Below the pieces are notes generated by a model. That model made no database searches. It was not told the origin of the DNA and saw only the letters and a program-made list of their open reading frames with translations. Shown one piece after another: positions 20,445-29,861 of a DNA stretch of 64,000 nt. The DNA comes from Fragilariopsis cylindrus CCMP1102 (taxonomy: Eukaryota; Bacillariophyta; Bacillariophyceae; Bacillariales; Bacillariaceae): NCBI GenBank assembly GCA_900095095.1, contig FMBT01000435.1, positions 1 to 64,000 of the forward strand, read 5' to 3'. Every line of letters starts with the position of its first letter. The stretch's first letter is position 1. Position numbers and translations under genes: made by a program.

Positions 20445-22023
20445 ATGGATTCGTTTGCAAGTAGACGAATAATTATTGCAGAGACGACACAACCAAAATT
20501 TTGTCGTCGTCGGTGTCGTCCAAAACGATCTTCCACACTATTTTCACAGCAAAAAATACTGTTGTTACTGCTTCTATCAGGAATAACGATACTTCAGATT
20601 CAAGTTGTTACTGTGTATAGCCTGTTTGTCTTACCGAATCAGGCTACGACCGTAATCCAACCGTATCCAAAATTGAAACTTGCAATAGTTGACGAATTGA
20701 ATAATAATTTACAGAATGAGAATAACAACAACAACAAAAATAACAATGATAATATAATCCAGTATGAGGGAGTATCGTATGAACCAAAAGAATTACAATT
20801 TGGTGATTTGACTTCACATAAGACATTAGATGTAAAATTTAAGACACCGATGACAAAACAAACATTTGATTTATTGCAATACAAATATTGTAATTCATGG
20901 AGTGAAACAAAATCACAGGTTGAATACCAACCCGACATATTATACAAATTAACTGATTTTTTACCACCATTATTACAAGCAACAAACGGGTTAACATATA
21001 AAAGTACATCCTACAGAACACCATTGCCATCTTTCTTACCGAAGAACGATAATGATGATTTTAATTTTATGTTTGACGACGATGACGAAGATCAACAAGG
21101 GAATGATGATGTACGATATAAAAATCAATGGGTATTATTGACATGTAATTGTTGGGGATTTGCATGGGATGTATTAGTACAAGCTGATAATGATCACAAC
21201 AACAATATGAACAAGAACTATGAATCACCAGCATTTACGATATCATGTGGTAATCAAAAAGTGTTGGGGATGCATTTTTAGGTTCACGATTTGATTTGAT
21301 ACAAGATTCAAGAACATTAGAACCAAGATATTAGTCGATGATGATGATGGTCCAAATCAGGTTCAACTACGGAATAAAGCTTTGAAACCGGGTGACATAC
21401 TGTTACTATGGGAGAATGATAATGATGATCATGGCGATCATAACAAATTGATACATGTAGCTATTTATATCGATGATGATTTGTATTATGAAAAAGCTGG
21501 TGGTGGAGATAATCTACCCTTTCGTTTGTCGACATTGGAAATGATACGAACTAATTTTCCAATATCATCGTCATCGTCATCGTCATCGTCGTCCGATTCG
21601 TCGTCGTCATCGCTTTGGGAATGGAGACGATACTGCAAACAACAACAACAACAACAACAGCGAATAATGACGACAAAACAACAATAATAATGAACGATTA
21701 AAATCTGCGCAAGAAATATTCAGTGTCAACGACGTCAAAGAAGAAACAGAAAGAGATGCTATGCCTGCTGCTGCTGCCGAAATAATATTGATGCATTTAG
21801 TGGTGTCAAAATGTCTACACGTCGAAAGATTTCTATTGATATTGATTATGATAATAATGAAAAGGCAGTAGTAGTAAAGTCACAATTGTATACTGGAATT
21901 TTAAGCTTAGAGGGGATGGAATACAAATACAATGAACATCCAAATGATAAAAATGGACGTGCATGTCTTCCAAAATCAGCACTTTCAAAAGTATGGTATG
22001 AAGAAACATTTCTATTCGATTGA
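20445..22023 (+). CDS. Secreted or membrane NlpC/P60-like protein (several frameshifts)
   Basis: The N-terminus is basic, then strongly hydrophobic (ILLLLLLSGITILQIQVV, ~38-55), fitting a signal anchor. A later segment LLTCNCWGFAWDVLVQ (Cys-Trp-Gly-Phe) followed by LKPGDILLLWEN and HVAIYIDDDLYYEKAGGG looks like the Cys and His blocks of NlpC/P60 (papain-fold) hydrolases. To read through, one base must be added at ~21265 (G run), ~21333 (TATTAG) and ~21780 (GAAATAAT). The CAA/AAT repeat at ~21640-21690 also needs a frame change (two deletions or one insertion). The C-terminus (FSGVKMSTRRKISID ... EETFLFD) ends at 22023 inside repeat R2. A hydrolase role on peptides or lipids is inferred. Because of the number of breaks it could also be a young pseudogene. 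Confidence 0.6.
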
Positions 22024-22167
22024 AGGTACTAATTAACAACAATCGATGACGATTGGATCGTTATTGAATTGTGTTGAACTTTGAATCTAATTCGAGATAT
22101 ATACTGTCCTTTGATTTCGCTGTCAAACGAACGGAAAGAAAAAATGGAACGGAATGCGCACAAAAAA
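21998..22167 (+). repeat. Dispersed repeat R2, copy a (3' end of the NlpC/P60-like gene)
   Basis: About 170 bp covering the last codons (TTTCTATTCGATTGA) and the 3' flank of the NlpC/P60-like gene. It is about 90% identical by eye to 23116-23287. Confidence 0.9.
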
Positions 22168-22339
22168 GTGCTGTAGTTAAGAAGTCATATTCAGATACCA
22201 ATTGAACAGAATGGTTTGTCCTCTTATTTTATTTTCTATTATATATGATTCTGTCATTTGGTTTTTCTTTAGGTGCACCCTCCCTCCATTCGTAAAAAAC
22301 AGTGGAAGTTTGGATGTTTATTTCTCGATGCACATCAAT

Positions 22340-22633
22340 TTATATTCGGATCTTTCGTAATCCACCATAAAATTCCTTACACGTTTTACATCTACCACCT
22401 GATGCTAATTTTTTTGCACAATCCATACAAAAAGATGGACAACCACATGGATCACATTCAAATGTAATTGGATTTTTTCTGCATTTTAAACAATAGCCAT
22501 CAGCAGAACCAGAATTTCCCCCAACAGCTGGTGATGTAGTTGTCGATGGTAATGAGGATGATTTCGACGACTTTGCTGCTGCTGTCGCGAATCTGACCTG
22601 TTGTTGGGGTGGTTGCTGATCATTGTCGTCCAT
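22340..22633 (-). CDS. Small RING-type zinc-finger protein
   Basis: A 97-residue ORF. The first ~45 residues are a Gln/Ser/Ala-rich leader. The rest is a compact C3HC4-like RING: YCLKCRKNPITFECDPCGCP, then SFCMDCAKKLASGGRCKTC. It resembles the RING at the end of IAP/CGRF-type ligases but has PCGCPSFC where PCGHxxFC is usual, so the metal-binding His is replaced by Cys. It may be a stand-alone E3 or an interaction module. R3a lies ~280 bp upstream of its start. No intron seen. Confidence 0.72.
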   Translation of the reverse strand: MDDNDQQPPQQQVRFATAAAKSSKSSSLPSTTTSPAVGGNSGSADGYCLKCRKNPITFECDPCGCPSFCMDCAKKLASGGRCKTCKEFYGGLRKIRI

Positions 22634-22909
22634 TATGAAGTTTGTTTAGATTTAGATGACGGCGTGGGTAGGATATTATGTTATTTTTCCTTGTTGTTGT
22701 TGCTGCTGTTGCTACTGTTGCTGCTGTTATTGTTATTATAAGTGTACTAAAAGACACGTTGCAACAGGTCTATGGAGAGGGGCTGTGGAAGTGACTAGAT
22801 CTGATGTGAAAGTGATTAGATGATGTATCATGCACACGCATACTTAATACAGCCATTAAAAAGGGATTACTATTCGCTCTTTGATGTTTAGAATTTAGAT
22901 GAATCTTTT

Positions 22910-23042
22910 GTCTTCTTAATTTTGATGTCGTTGTTGTCGACGACGCGTGCCGGGACCTTGATCTACCTCGTGAATCGAATCGGTGAGTCACGGTACTACT
23001 TTATAAACAACTTCGAAACTTGCATTTTCATCATCATCTCAG
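22910..23042 (-). repeat. Dispersed repeat R3, copy a
   Basis: TCTTCTTAATTTTTGATGTC..., then GATCTACCTCGTGAATC, then AATCGGTGAGTCACGGTACT and a TTTTCATCATCATC end. Shared with 25863-25998 with several small indels. It lies upstream of the RING gene on the minus strand. Confidence 0.88.
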
Positions 23043-23048
23043 GGCATG

Positions 23049-23107
23049 ATTATTTCAGGGGAGGGATAAAATTCAGACATATTGGGGTATGAAACAAGGG
23101 AACACGG
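23049..23107 (+). repeat. Dispersed repeat R4, copy a
   Basis: ATTATTTCAGGGGAGGG, then an AGACATATT block, then ACAAGGGAACACGG. It matches 36641-36700 over ~60 bp with a few changes. Confidence 0.85.
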
Positions 23108-23115
23108 TGTTCTGT

Positions 23116-23287
23116 ATGAAAAATCATTTCTATTCGATTGAAGGTACTAATTAACAACAATTGATGACGATTGGATAGTTATTGAATTGCATTGAAGTTT
23201 GAATCTAATTCGAAATATATATTGTCTTTTGATTTCGCTGTCAAACGAACGAAAGAAAAAAAATTGAACGGAATACGCACAAAATAG
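23116..23287 (+). repeat. Dispersed repeat R2, copy b
   Basis: Second copy of the NlpC/P60-like gene 3' end, including the vestigial final codons and stop. It lies just outside the 3' end of the TRMT2A-like gene, which is on the opposite strand. Confidence 0.9.
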
Positions 23288-23349
23288 TTATGGCGGATAT
23301 TTCTTTTTCACTTCTTATACATATATATACACACACGCGCGTTGGTTTA

Positions 23350-25635
23350 TTATTTTAGTGTTTCTACTGAAGAAGGTTGGACAACGCTGTCTACGGAATC
23401 TCTTTGGATTTCTTCGTCTGTCATACGATCGAATGTCATAACCATCTCGCAATGCGGAGTTAAAGGGAACATGTCAACCGGCTGTGCTCTTGTGGGCTTG
23501 AACGGAAGTCCCCGATATTTCTTTGTCTCAGGACCACAAAGAATCACTGTATCTTTTACTAACGATCCGGTCGGATTACAACTGACGTACACAAGACGCT
23601 TGATTTCCTTCGTAGATCGTATTGCTTTGATTACATCAGGATGGAGTCCATCTCGCGCAGGGTCAACGACGGCAACAATCGATTTTGGAGGTACAGCATT
23701 GCTTTTCAAGCTGTTTATCCTTCGTAGTTCCCTTCCCATAACTAGCTCGGCCCTAGATGCAACAAACCGTGTCTTTGCCTCGCTTTCGTCATCACCAAAA
23801 CCATTCCGTTTCGCATTTGCCAAAGCATCTTCGATGGCAGGTTCTGAAATGTCGATCCCGACAACTCTCCCAACGACACCTTCAGCAAGACAATGCAAAC
23901 CTATCGTACCAGTGCCACAGCATACATCAAACATCAAAATATCTGATGGATCACTACTAACCTCTTTGACTCTATCAGCTACAACATTGTACAGAATCTC
24001 TGCTCCAGCGGTGGTCACCTGAAAGAAGGCCCCGGGACTAATTTGGTACGTATTTGGTCCAAGCTTCTCCTCTATGAACTTCGACCCATATGCATGCTGG
24101 ATCGGATGTGACACGGAAGGGTTCGATAATCCGTTATATTCTTGGAAAAATATTGATGTCACACGAAACGCAATCGTTTCCTTCTCTACCAGGCTTTTAT
24201 CTCGTTTATCCATCTCTTCATCCTCTCCCAAGTCTTTCTCTCTCACCATTTGCACAGGTGGTAGATCCCTCGTCGGAGTGATAAGGTTACCTTTCGTCAA
24301 AATCGAGACTAGTCGTTCTCTTTCCTTCTCAAACAAAATATTTTTCTCGTTTTTGAAATTTTCACATTCATCAGATGTTGGCTTTGGTTCTCCTGCCCCG
24401 CCCTCTGGAGATGCGTGAACCACGATTACCATCACCTGCTTTGTACGTTCCGAGCTCCGAATGGTAACGTATCTCCAAAATCCTCGATGAACTTTTGTAT
24501 CGTATACGGCGAAAGGACTTGTCAATAAAAACTCATCTATTAGATCAGTTATAGCACAAACTTCGTCAGGTATATTCTGTAGACAGTGGGGGCGAGCTAC
24601 CGAGTGACGCCATCCATATGGAAGAAACCCTAGAGCAGGAATACGAGAAGGGTTTGGTAGAGATATTGATTTATCAGCGTCTTCAATACTTTCTCCGTTG
24701 TCCTTCTCAGTTTTCTCGTGATTGCTATCGTGTTGGCTTTCATTTCCTTTCTCTTCTAACTGTGTATTTTTTTCAAGTACACTTTTTTCGCTTTCCTGAG
24801 GACATCGGTAGCCAAAAGTCAATTCGCATTTGTTACGATATCTCATTACTACTGGGCTAGGCACAACATTTTCTACCGGAATCGGTGGCTTCTCGTTTAT
24901 CCAGGAAAATATTTTTGTTTTTGTCTTCGTGCCGTGGTTTGGATTGCGTTTTGCTTCCATTTCCATAGTACGGAACTTCGATCGTATTTCTTTGATAATC
25001 TTAAAAGCACTTTGTCTGATCATGTCCGTTTTCTTGTGTTCTAACTGTTCAGGATAAGACTTCGACCACATAGCAGTTAATTTATCACGTATTTGTGAGG
25101 GCGTTGGACATACAGGTACATCGGGTCGAGCACGCTTGGTATCGGAAGTGCCACGATCGTCGTCTTCACCGTCTCTGGTGCGTTTGTTTCGTCTATTGCC
25201 CGATTCTTCTCCTGCCCTCCGTGCTACCATCGTTTGGCCTCGTTTGTTTGTCCTTTCAGTTCCATTAACTAAGTCAATGAACGGTTCAACCATGCAATCC
25301 TTTGCTACTGTCACGTTGATCCATCCGTTCCGAGGTGGTTTCTTGTAACGATCAATGACGAGGTCGAATCCACCTGGTTTTGCGGCATCGTCGAGCCACG
25401 ACTTGACAAGTGCGTCAATTTGTTTTTTGTCCATGAACTTCAGTACATTGTGGACAACAATCTTCCGAGGGGTTGAATCAAGAGCGCTACGATAAGGACT
25501 GGCGGTTTCATTTGTTGCGCTAGCGTCGACCCCTATCGTAGACGATATTGCAAGTGGTTGGCCACATTCTTTCTCCGTTGTATCTGGAGTAGAAGAAGAA
25601 GGGGCAACTTTATCTTCCGGCGATGACTCCCCCAT
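23350..25635 (-). CDS. TRMT2A: tRNA (uracil-5-)-methyltransferase, TRMT2A-like
   Basis: A 761-residue intact ORF. Residues ~45-140 form an RRM-like domain (RKIVVHNVLKFMDKKQIDAL ... GWINVTVAKD), as in animal TRMT2A. The catalytic part contains VVMRYRNKCELTFGYRC and LGFLPYGWRHS, then the SAM-binding motif MFDVCCGTGTIGLHCLAEGV, the VVGIDISEP loop, VVDPARDGLHPDV, the nucleophile motif VYVSCNPTGS and the C-terminal DMFPLTPHCEMV. The family makes 5-methyluridine (m5U54) in the T-loop of tRNA using S-adenosylmethionine. A long charged insertion lies between the RRM and the methyltransferase. Start Met 25635 (MGESSPEDKVAP). Repeat R3b sits ~230 bp upstream of its start. No frameshifts. Confidence 0.93.
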   Translation of the reverse strand: MGESSPEDKVAPSSSTPDTTEKECGQPLAISSTIGVDASATNETASPYRSALDSTPRKIVVHNVLKFMDKKQIDALVKSWLDDAAKPGGFDLVIDRYKKPPRNGWINVTVAKDCMVEPFIDLVNGTERTNKRGQTMVARRAGEESGNRRNKRTRDGEDDDRGTSDTKRARPDVPVCPTPSQIRDKLTAMWSKSYPEQLEHKKTDMIRQSAFKIIKEIRSKFRTMEMEAKRNPNHGTKTKTKIFSWINEKPPIPVENVVPSPVVMRYRNKCELTFGYRCPQESEKSVLEKNTQLEEKGNESQHDSNHEKTEKDNGESIEDADKSISLPNPSRIPALGFLPYGWRHSVARPHCLQNIPDEVCAITDLIDEFLLTSPFAVYDTKVHRGFWRYVTIRSSERTKQVMVIVVHASPEGGAGEPKPTSDECENFKNEKNILFEKERERLVSILTKGNLITPTRDLPPVQMVREKDLGEDEEMDKRDKSLVEKETIAFRVTSIFFQEYNGLSNPSVSHPIQHAYGSKFIEEKLGPNTYQISPGAFFQVTTAGAEILYNVVADRVKEVSSDPSDILMFDVCCGTGTIGLHCLAEGVVGRVVGIDISEPAIEDALANAKRNGFGDDESEAKTRFVASRAELVMGRELRRINSLKSNAVPPKSIVAVVDPARDGLHPDVIKAIRSTKEIKRLVYVSCNPTGSLVKDTVILCGPETKKYRGLPFKPTRAQPVDMFPLTPHCEMVMTFDRMTDEEIQRDSVDSVVQPSSVETLK

Positions 25636-25862
25636 TTCAGGATCTTCGCTTCTAATTTCTTTCTGTTTCTTGTTTCACTGATTCTCCAACAAGGTAGGTG
25701 TCGTCATTCAAAACGAAAGTTGAACAGATGAATACGAAATCGGTTCTCTCGATTTAATTTTTATCCTTTACCACTTCTTCTATTATCGCTTATTCACTAT
25801 CGATCTTATGTTCCTTTTTCTTTTTCTGTTTAGAAGTACTGTAACGTTATCATCCTTTGCAT

Positions 25863-25998
25863 GATCTTCTTATTTTTGATGTCGTCGTCGACGCGTGCTG
25901 TCGAGCTGCATGGGACCCTCCGATCTACCTCGTGAATCAAATCGGTGAGTCACGGTACTACTTAGAAAACTTCAAAACTTAATTTTCATCGTCATCAG
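25863..25998 (-). repeat. Dispersed repeat R3, copy b
   Basis: Second copy of R3, with GATCTACCTCGTGAATC and AATCGGTGAGTCACGGTACT conserved. It lies between the TRMT2A-like gene (-) and the PhyH-like pseudogene (+), so it could belong to either promoter. Confidence 0.88.
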
Positions 25999-26103
25999 TA
26001 ACAAAATCAAGACAAAAATCACACGATGTGTGGACGATAAGACAAGACTACTAGATAGTCGTCAAGGCAAGAAAACGAACTAGGAAAATACTAATGGAAT
26101 ACC

Positions 26104-27340
26104 ATGACAAGCATTCTACCGGATCTGCAACAACAACTAGTTGGAGAAGAAAATGATGGTCGTCATTTTAAAATACCTTAGTTAGATTCTGATTACAAAA
26201 AGTATGACGAATCATCATCATCGTCATATCCCGATAGAAATAATAATGGCGATAGCACTACTGTACAGGTACCACACCATATGATTAAGAGTTTATTGTA
26301 CTACCAAATGTTCTTTCAAACAATGCTGCGGGTGCATTAATGTTTAGGAGATGTATTACGGGGAGTGTACGATCGTGGTAGGAAACCAGATAAAGTTCCA
26401 CGTCTTATAAAAGGAAACAAACCACAATCCTAATCACATCAAACTACACCAAAATCAACATCAAACGATACAGATAATGATAATAATAGGCTAATAACAA
26501 TAGAAACGACAACAACAAATCTCAACGTCAGAAAATGGAAAAGAATAGTGGCACAAATAATATTAGTATTGGACCAATAGGATTTAGTGGAAATTATAGT
26601 GATGTGAAAGCATTACAAATTATTAATATTCATAAAGCTGATACATTATATCGTAAATTGGAAACCAATATTGATTTTAGGATCAATTGTTACACCAATA
26701 GCAGGTTTTGAGAACGGTGCACTATTAATCAAAGATTAAGTCAAGGAAAAAAAAACCACCAGGTGCATCATCATCATTAGTTTTTCATCGTGATACACCA
26801 TATTTTTTATGTTTGAAAAGACCGATGTTATTGCTGTTTGGATTGCATTAGATAATACGACGAAGGCTGTTGTTCCATTAGAATATGCTGTTGGTAGTAA
26901 TTTATGGGGTGATGGTCGAACTGGTTTATCGAATGAATCAATTCTTTACTACTCAACAAAAAAAGACTTCGAACAATGGCAAACAATAATAGTAGTAACC
27001 ATCTATCAAAATCTACAGCAGTACGTGAAGGTATAAAAGATCTCGACAAACAACTCAAGTATGTTAGTATGGCAGGCTTAAAGAAAGGTGAAATATCTAT
27101 CCATGATGGTAAAATCTGGCATGGTTCAAATTCAAATTCATCTAAGAGATAAATCGAGACATGGGAGAACTTGGATTACATTTTGTACTTTATAATATTA
27201 AATTTACTAAGAATGCATATAAAAGTAAATGATGGAAAGCAGACATTGTTGATGGTAAAGGTAATGGTGACGTTGATGATGTTGATCCATTTACAATAGA
27301 ATTAAATGAGAAAGATTTTCCAATTTCTAAATCAAGATGA
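26104..27340 (+). pseudogene. Phytanoyl-CoA dioxygenase-like gene, broken
   Basis: Pieces of a PhyH-family Fe(II)/2-oxoglutarate dioxygenase are visible in changing frames. GDVLRGVYDRGRKPDKVPRL is at ~26348-26407. GALLIKD... leads to VFHRDTPYF, where HRD fits the HxD iron motif (~26790). DVIAVWIALDNTTKAVVPLE follows, then VGSNLWGDGRTGL, and AGLKKGEISIHDGKIWHGSN carries the distal His (~27075-27130). The end is GLHFVLYNIKFTKNAYKSK...FPISKSR with a stop at ~27338. Stops or shifts occur at ~26180, ~26340, ~26450, ~26690, ~26810, ~27040, ~27150 and ~27232, too many for a simple error pattern. It is most likely decayed, or an intact gene with very dense base-calling errors. Repeat R3b is upstream. 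Confidence 0.65.
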
Positions 27341-27601
27341 AATAATGAATGTGAATAATAGTAACTAGTTATGGTAGTAACTACCACCGTAACGATTGTA
27401 TGTGAGCGTATGTGCGTATATTACGTGTGTTTATTAGTCTAGACGATTAAGAGTGAAAGTAGAGCTAAAAATTATTCTTATTCTTATCTTAGTATTGCCG
27501 ATAGTTGTGTTAGATTTGAAATTTCAATATCATCGCTATGAATATCGTCTTTGTTATTGTTGAGATACAATTAATAATAATAGTAATATTATTATCTTTA
27601 T

Positions 27602-28333
27602 TTATAGTTCTTGACTGACATTACTAATCATATCCTCTAATTCCCCTAATGCGTGACTTTGATCTAATTCTTTGTTACCACCAACATGTTGTTTACCAAT
27701 GAAGATATTTGGAAATGACCATTGACCTGTTATTTCTTGTAATTCTGTCATTATTAATGAACCATCCCATCCTGGTAATAAATCCACATCTAAAAATTCA
27801 GAATGACTGTTCAGATCTTTTGAAATTCTTTTCAATAATTCTTTGGCTTGACGATTATGTGATCCATAACTACGTGCAAATACCATAACCTAAAATATAA
27901 ATAGTTGAGGAAGGTAGAGTAAGTAAGTAAGTAAATGAATGAGTGAGTGAGTGACAGAGACGAGACTACGGGAGGTAGGCCAAAAATGGTAGATCGCCGA
28001 TATAGATATATAGATATAAATTCATTATATATACGCATATATTACAAAACTTCGTAACAACATTCCTCTACATTGCGTACTACATACTAGCACATTACAT
28101 GTTGTACTCACGTCATGAGAATCAATTTTATTTCGAACAAAGTCACTAGGGTTTTCTCCTGTAGACAATGCCTGAATAGGTTCTTCTTCTTCTACTTCTA
28201 TTGTGCCTTGAACTACTTGAATTGGCGCTATTAGTAAGATACTCAGAGATACTATTAGAAGTATCAATAAACATTTTATTGATATTGTCGCTGACGACAA
28301 TGATGAAAAGGATGGCGTTGCTGTTCGTCTCAT
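27602..28333 (-). CDS. Secretory glutaredoxin-like protein lacking the active-site cysteines (one intron)
   Basis: Two exons: 28112-28333 and 27602-27889, with an intron at 27890-28111 (GTGAGT...TTTTAG). Exon 1 starts MRRTATPSFSSLSS and has a strong hydrophobic signal (CLLILLIVSLSILLIAPI), then EPIQALSTGENPSDFVRNKI. Exon 2 continues VMVFARSYGSHNRQAKELL, then WSFPNIFIGKQHVGGNKEL and a C-terminal helix. The fold elements of glutaredoxin are kept: the TVP-like SFP with cis-Pro, and the GG glutathione motif. The CPYC/CxxS site reads GSHN instead, so neither redox Cys remains. It is predicted to be an ER or Golgi glutathione-binding or scaffold protein rather than an oxidoreductase. An in-frame upstream Met at 28417 would add 28 residues before the signal; 28333 is preferred. 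Confidence 0.82.
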
Positions 28334-28833
28334 ATTATTTGTTTGTCTTCGTATCGTACCGTATCGTACCGTATCGCTTTTTGTGAAGTACTGGGTTTCA
28401 CAAGTGGTAGTATTCAAATTTGGAACAAATACTAATATATATTTTTTGTCTATTCAGAGTCTCGTCGTTCGGTACAGTAGACTTGTTTTACCATAAGAAA
28501 AAAGAGACACGATGGATGTCGGTTTGATTTGTATCAATTTGATGGGCAATAAATGGTAACAGAAAGTATTAATTAATGTCTGATGTCTGTTTTCTCGGTC
28601 ACTAATTCTCTGATTGTTCACGACTGACATATACGACTCATAAGACTAAAAATACTCTCGTGACTCGACTCACTATGAAAAATGGTCAAAATGAAAATGG
28701 AATGAATGAATCATCTACTAACTAGTAGCATCGGCAGATAGCTACTTCGAAGTACAGTACAGTAAAAGCACAACGAACAACAAAACAACGACGACGACAA
28801 CACTAGCATCCTCACCGCAATCACCAATCAACA

Positions 28834-29706
28834 ATGCCATCTCTATCCCATTTTATCCTTGGGATTATCAGCATCCTAATACTAGCAGCAGAAAACACGG
28901 TGTATAGCTGGAATCTGTCTAACAATGGCCGTCACTACTCTCACCAACGACAACGACAACGAACATCGTCATCGGCGTCAACGTTACCATTTTCTTTTTC
29001 GTTACAAATGAATATGTTAACAGACGCAGGGGATTTTTTAACTGGTGGAAAATTAACACCAGTAACTGAACCACTTGTGTATGGTGAACCATTAGGAGAA
29101 ATGATGTCATCATCATCAGATGATGGCGTACGTACATTTGCTGTACAAGAACGAGCAATTTCATTTACGGGAGAAGATTTTGATATCTGTGATTTAGATA
29201 ATAATGGTGTATCCTATTGTCGTGTTCGTGGTGCGATGATGCATCTGCCCGGAAAAGACAAAATGAGAATCGTGACATCTTCTTCCAGCCAAGATGCTGC
29301 GACATTGGATCGTAAATTAATGGCAATCACACCCACCTATGATATATTACGTGGACGGGATGGTGAAAAAATTGGATGGTTAGAAAAGGCTGTCATTGCA
29401 CTCACAGATACATTTGAATTCCATGCCGAGAGTACAAAAAAGGATGGTTTTCTTGGACAGAAACCTGCACCAGCCTATAAATTAGAAGGTGATTTTCTTG
29501 ATCGACGATTTGTTATGAAGAATAATAAAGGTGAAGTTGTTGCAAAAATTACAAAAGATCGACTTATTGAATTTGATGCATTCGATCATTATCAAATTCG
29601 TGTATCGAAGGGAATGGATCCAATTTTAGTTGTTGCATGTGCCTGTGCTATCGATGAAGAATTCGATGAGGAACATAAAAAGAAACGTGAGGAAGAAAAT
29701 AGATAA
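28834..29706 (+). CDS. LURP-one-related (LOR/tubby-like fold) protein
   Basis: A 290-residue ORF. The N-terminus has a hydrophobic signal (SHFILGIISILILAAENTVY) and a Gln/Arg/Ser stretch that could be part of a bipartite presequence. The core fits the LOR domain: FAVQERAISFTGEDFDICDL, a VRGAMMHLPGKDKMRI strand pair, LDRKLMAITPTYDILRG, YKLEGDFLDRRFVMKNNKGE, VVAKITKD and the final YQIRVSKGMDPILVVACACA. LOR proteins share the scramblase/tubby 12-stranded barrel and some plant members act in defence. The role here is unknown; membrane or phosphoinositide binding is possible. It is divergent from the glutaredoxin-like gene. Confidence 0.78.
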   Translation: MPSLSHFILGIISILILAAENTVYSWNLSNNGRHYSHQRQRQRTSSSASTLPFSFSLQMNMLTDAGDFLTGGKLTPVTEPLVYGEPLGEMMSSSSDDGVRTFAVQERAISFTGEDFDICDLDNNGVSYCRVRGAMMHLPGKDKMRIVTSSSSQDAATLDRKLMAITPTYDILRGRDGEKIGWLEKAVIALTDTFEFHAESTKKDGFLGQKPAPAYKLEGDFLDRRFVMKNNKGEVVAKITKDRLIEFDAFDHYQIRVSKGMDPILVVACACAIDEEFDEEHKKKREEENR

Positions 29707-29861
29707 AATTATTGTTACTATCTTTTCCATCGTCTATTACTGTACAATAATAATCTACCGTCGGACACGTAAATTGTATCTATCGTGTTCAGTTCGCTAA
29801 GTCTGATAGTATGTGGTCGACTTTAAAGACAATATCAAAAGATTCAGTTATAACTTTAATT

